A DNA stretch of 64,000 nucleotides from CAZNXE01 sp964576465 (GTDB lineage Bacteria > Planctomycetota > Planctomycetia > Pirellulales > JAEUIK01), in assembly GCA_964576465.1 (NCBI GenBank), contig CAZNXE010000001.1, positions 1 through 64,000 of the forward strand. The letters are read 5' to 3'. Made by a program: the position numbers and the translations under genes. The notes beneath the pieces were generated by a model. It was not told the DNA's origin, ran no database searches, and saw nothing but the letters and a program-made list of their open reading frames with translations. This document shows, in pieces, positions 62,461-64,000 of this stretch; position 1 is the first letter of the stretch, and every line of letters begins with the position of its first letter.

Positions 62461-63090
62461 ATGTACCTATACTGCGTGCGTCACGGAGAGAGCGTCTTTA
62501 ATGCCGAAGGGCGAATTCAGGGCCAGCAGGATCCTCCCCTTTCTGATTTAGGCCGGCGTCAGGCCCAAGCCGTCGCGGCGCGGCTTGAAAAGTTGCCCAT
62601 CAAGGCTGTTTTCTCCAGTCCGCTCGACCGCGCCCGGTCGACCGCGGAACCGATTGCCGAAGCGCTAGGTGTCGAAATCGAAACCGACGATCGGCTCAAA
62701 GAGATCCATGTCGGAGTGTTCCAAGGCATGTTGTGGGCCGACGTGCAAAACAAACACCCCGAGTTTGCCGAAAAATGGAGATCCCAAGATCCCGATTACG
62801 TCATTCCCGAGGGGGAATCACGCAGGCAACTCATGCAACGGGGAGCCGCGGCGCTGCATCAGGTTCAGCAAGCCGGGTATGAACACGTCGTGGGCGTCGC
62901 GCACGGAGCCCTGCTGGCGGCGGCGTTTAAGACACTGTTCGAGATTCCGGCCAGACTCAACCCGTTCACGCTGCACAACGCCTCGATCACCAAGATCAAG
63001 TGGGATGGGCAGTTTCGATTGAAGGTGTTCAACCACATCCAGCATTTAGTCGACGCCGACGTGGCACCCGACGGCGCTGCCGACCTGTAG
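62461..63090 (+). CDS. histidine phosphatase family protein (phosphoglycerate mutase-like)
   Basis: A 209-residue protein. MYLYCVRHGES places the phosphoacceptor His8 in the RHGE motif, and GAG AG lies 8 bases upstream of the ATG at 62461. AVFSSPLDRARSTAEPIAE and the second catalytic His (VVGVAHGALL) are present. The size fits the cobalamin phosphatase/GpmB group, which dephosphorylates small molecules. The substrate cannot be named. An upstream in-frame ATG at 62380 would add residues outside the family. Confidence 0.85.
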   Translation: MYLYCVRHGESVFNAEGRIQGQQDPPLSDLGRRQAQAVAARLEKLPIKAVFSSPLDRARSTAEPIAEALGVEIETDDRLKEIHVGVFQGMLWADVQNKHPEFAEKWRSQDPDYVIPEGESRRQLMQRGAAALHQVQQAGYEHVVGVAHGALLAAAFKTLFEIPARLNPFTLHNASITKIKWDGQFRLKVFNHIQHLVDADVAPDGAADL

Positions 63091-63095
63091 CGGCA

Positions 63096-63560
63096 TCACT
63101 CGGCCAGTTCAAAGATCGCCTCGATTTCAACGCTGATGTTGCCGGGCAACGATCCCATGCCAACCGCGCTGCGTGCCGCCACGCCCCCCTCTGGGCCAAA
63201 CACATCGGCCATCAATTCGCTGTAACCGTTGATCACCGCCGGGTGTTGGTCAAAATCGGGCGCGGCATTCACCATGCCAAAACTCTTCACCACTCGGGCG
63301 ATGCGGTCCAGCGATCCAAACTCTGCCCGTAAGGTGGCAAGGATGGCTAAACCGGTCTGTCGTGCCGCGTCATAGCCGTGCTGTTGATCGACCGTGTCGC
63401 CCACACGACCGGTAAGCATCGTGCCGTCGGGCAATAGCGGACCATGCCCCGAGACATACACCAGCCGCTCTACAATCACCAGCGGTTTGTACACGCCGGC
63501 AGGTGCCGGGGCGGGAGGCAATTCCAATCCAAGTTCGATCAACCGGGCGTCGGCGCTCAT
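63096..63560 (-). CDS. RidA/YjgF-like protein
   Basis: A 154-residue protein. PAPAPAGVYKPLVIVERLVYVSGHGPLLPDG matches the start of the YjgF/RidA chorismate-mutase-like fold, and GVAARSAVGMGSLPGNISVEIEAIFEL carries the conserved active-site Arg. It resembles the larger VOC-independent group (about 150 residues) rather than canonical RidA, which has a GPY motif. RidA removes reactive 2-aminoacrylate; this member may have another substrate. It converges on the histidine phosphatase gene, with 5 bases between stops. Confidence 0.75.
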   Translation of the reverse strand: MSADARLIELGLELPPAPAPAGVYKPLVIVERLVYVSGHGPLLPDGTMLTGRVGDTVDQQHGYDAARQTGLAILATLRAEFGSLDRIARVVKSFGMVNAAPDFDQHPAVINGYSELMADVFGPEGGVAARSAVGMGSLPGNISVEIEAIFELAE

Positions 63561-63625
63561 ATTCGATTCGCTCCTAAGTTTCTTTCTCGAAGGTTCTTAA
63601 AGTGGCCCGCGATTGGCCGGGGGAT

Positions 63626-64000
63626 TCACTCGACCACAAGCCCTTGAATCCGCAGATTATCCCATTGGCCTGTGTCGTCAAACGATCCCAATCCGATGTG
63701 TCCGCTGGTGAATACCGTATTTTCGGCCGTCATGACGGGTGACTCCATATCGTCGAAAAAGATTTCGATCGTTCCAGCGCCAGCCCGACGTACGATGCGC
63801 ACGTGGTGCCAGCGGTCATCCCAGGGCGTGCCGGAAGAGGTCTTTGTCGAGATCTTTGTCCGCGGCGCCTCATTCACAATGAAGATCTGATTGGCGTGAT
63901 CATCTGCTTTTTGCCCAAGATGAACGTAATAGAATTTCCCCGGATCTTGGTAGCCAAAGAACAGGCACATGTCGCGATGACCGTAATCTCGCGTGGTCGT
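63626..64000 (-). CDS. DUF1080/LamG-like secreted protein, C-terminal part (cut by window edge)
   Basis: The frame is open to the right edge and ends at 63626, so about 124 residues are visible. FFGYQDPGKFYYVHLGQ, WHHVRIVRRAGAGTIEIFFDD and GHIGLGSFDDTGQWDNLRIQG match the jelly-roll 3-keto-disaccharide hydrolase (DUF1080) group or a LamG-like domain. Many such proteins are exported in planctomycetes and act on or bind carbohydrates. The N-terminus is missing, so the enzyme class is unsure. Confidence 0.7.
   Translation of the reverse strand, partial: TTTRDYGHRDMCLFFGYQDPGKFYYVHLGQKADDHANQIFIVNEAPRTKISTKTSSGTPWDDRWHHVRIVRRAGAGTIEIFFDDMESPVMTAENTVFTSGHIGLGSFDDTGQWDNLRIQGLVVE

Overview
The window (58-60% GC by eye) looks like a Planctomycetota chromosome, most likely a Pirellulales-type lineage, from a draft or metagenome assembly: two runs of N (10 and 16) sit inside genes. 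The phylum call rests on several lineage-typical genes together: a DUF1587/DUF1592-type cytochrome protein paired with a DUF1552 protein, a cysteine-rich YTV-motif wall protein, a large alpha-2-macroglobulin, a redoxin-cytochrome-copper monooxygenase fusion, and a T2SS cluster beside a giant secretin-N repeat protein.

Layout. 0-12 kb is metabolic: an edge-truncated Gfo/Idh/MocA oxidoreductase, the redoxin fusion, a glycerol-3-phosphate dehydrogenase next to an alkyl-DHAP-synthase-like flavoenzyme (possible ether-lipid pair), an SDR, bifunctional PutA and a pyruvate-decarboxylase-type enzyme. 12-23 kb holds a sialidase-like remnant, two large polytopic membrane proteins and an alpha-2-macroglobulin gene split into two overlapping reading frames. 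23-41.4 kb is the secretion region: a 2,020-residue protein of about 24 secretin-N-like units without a pore domain, an EF-hand lipoprotein on the opposite strand, then gspE, F, G, H, I, J, K, L and a GspM/GspC-like fusion, largely with overlapping start and stop codons. 41.4-47 kb carries a VOC epimerase, TrkH/TrkA and an SSS symporter. 47-50.7 kb has the YTV protein and an ABC-2 exporter. 50.7-55 kb contains three palindromic MITE/REP-like elements around a secreted PHP protein, a polysaccharide deacetylase and an isochorismatase-like hydrolase. 55-64 kb has a beta-propeller protein, an OmpR-type regulator, the DUF1592/DUF1552 pair, a degenerate GGDEF protein, a histidine phosphatase, a RidA protein and an edge-truncated DUF1080/LamG-like protein.

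Most notable: the pore-less giant secretin-N protein with near-identical 387-bp internal repeats beside a T2SS operon that shows no GspD or GspO; the shared-end palindromic elements, one of which supplies the stop codons of both convergent neighbours; and the interrupted alpha-2-macroglobulin gene. All family assignments come from reading motifs by eye; no database search was run.
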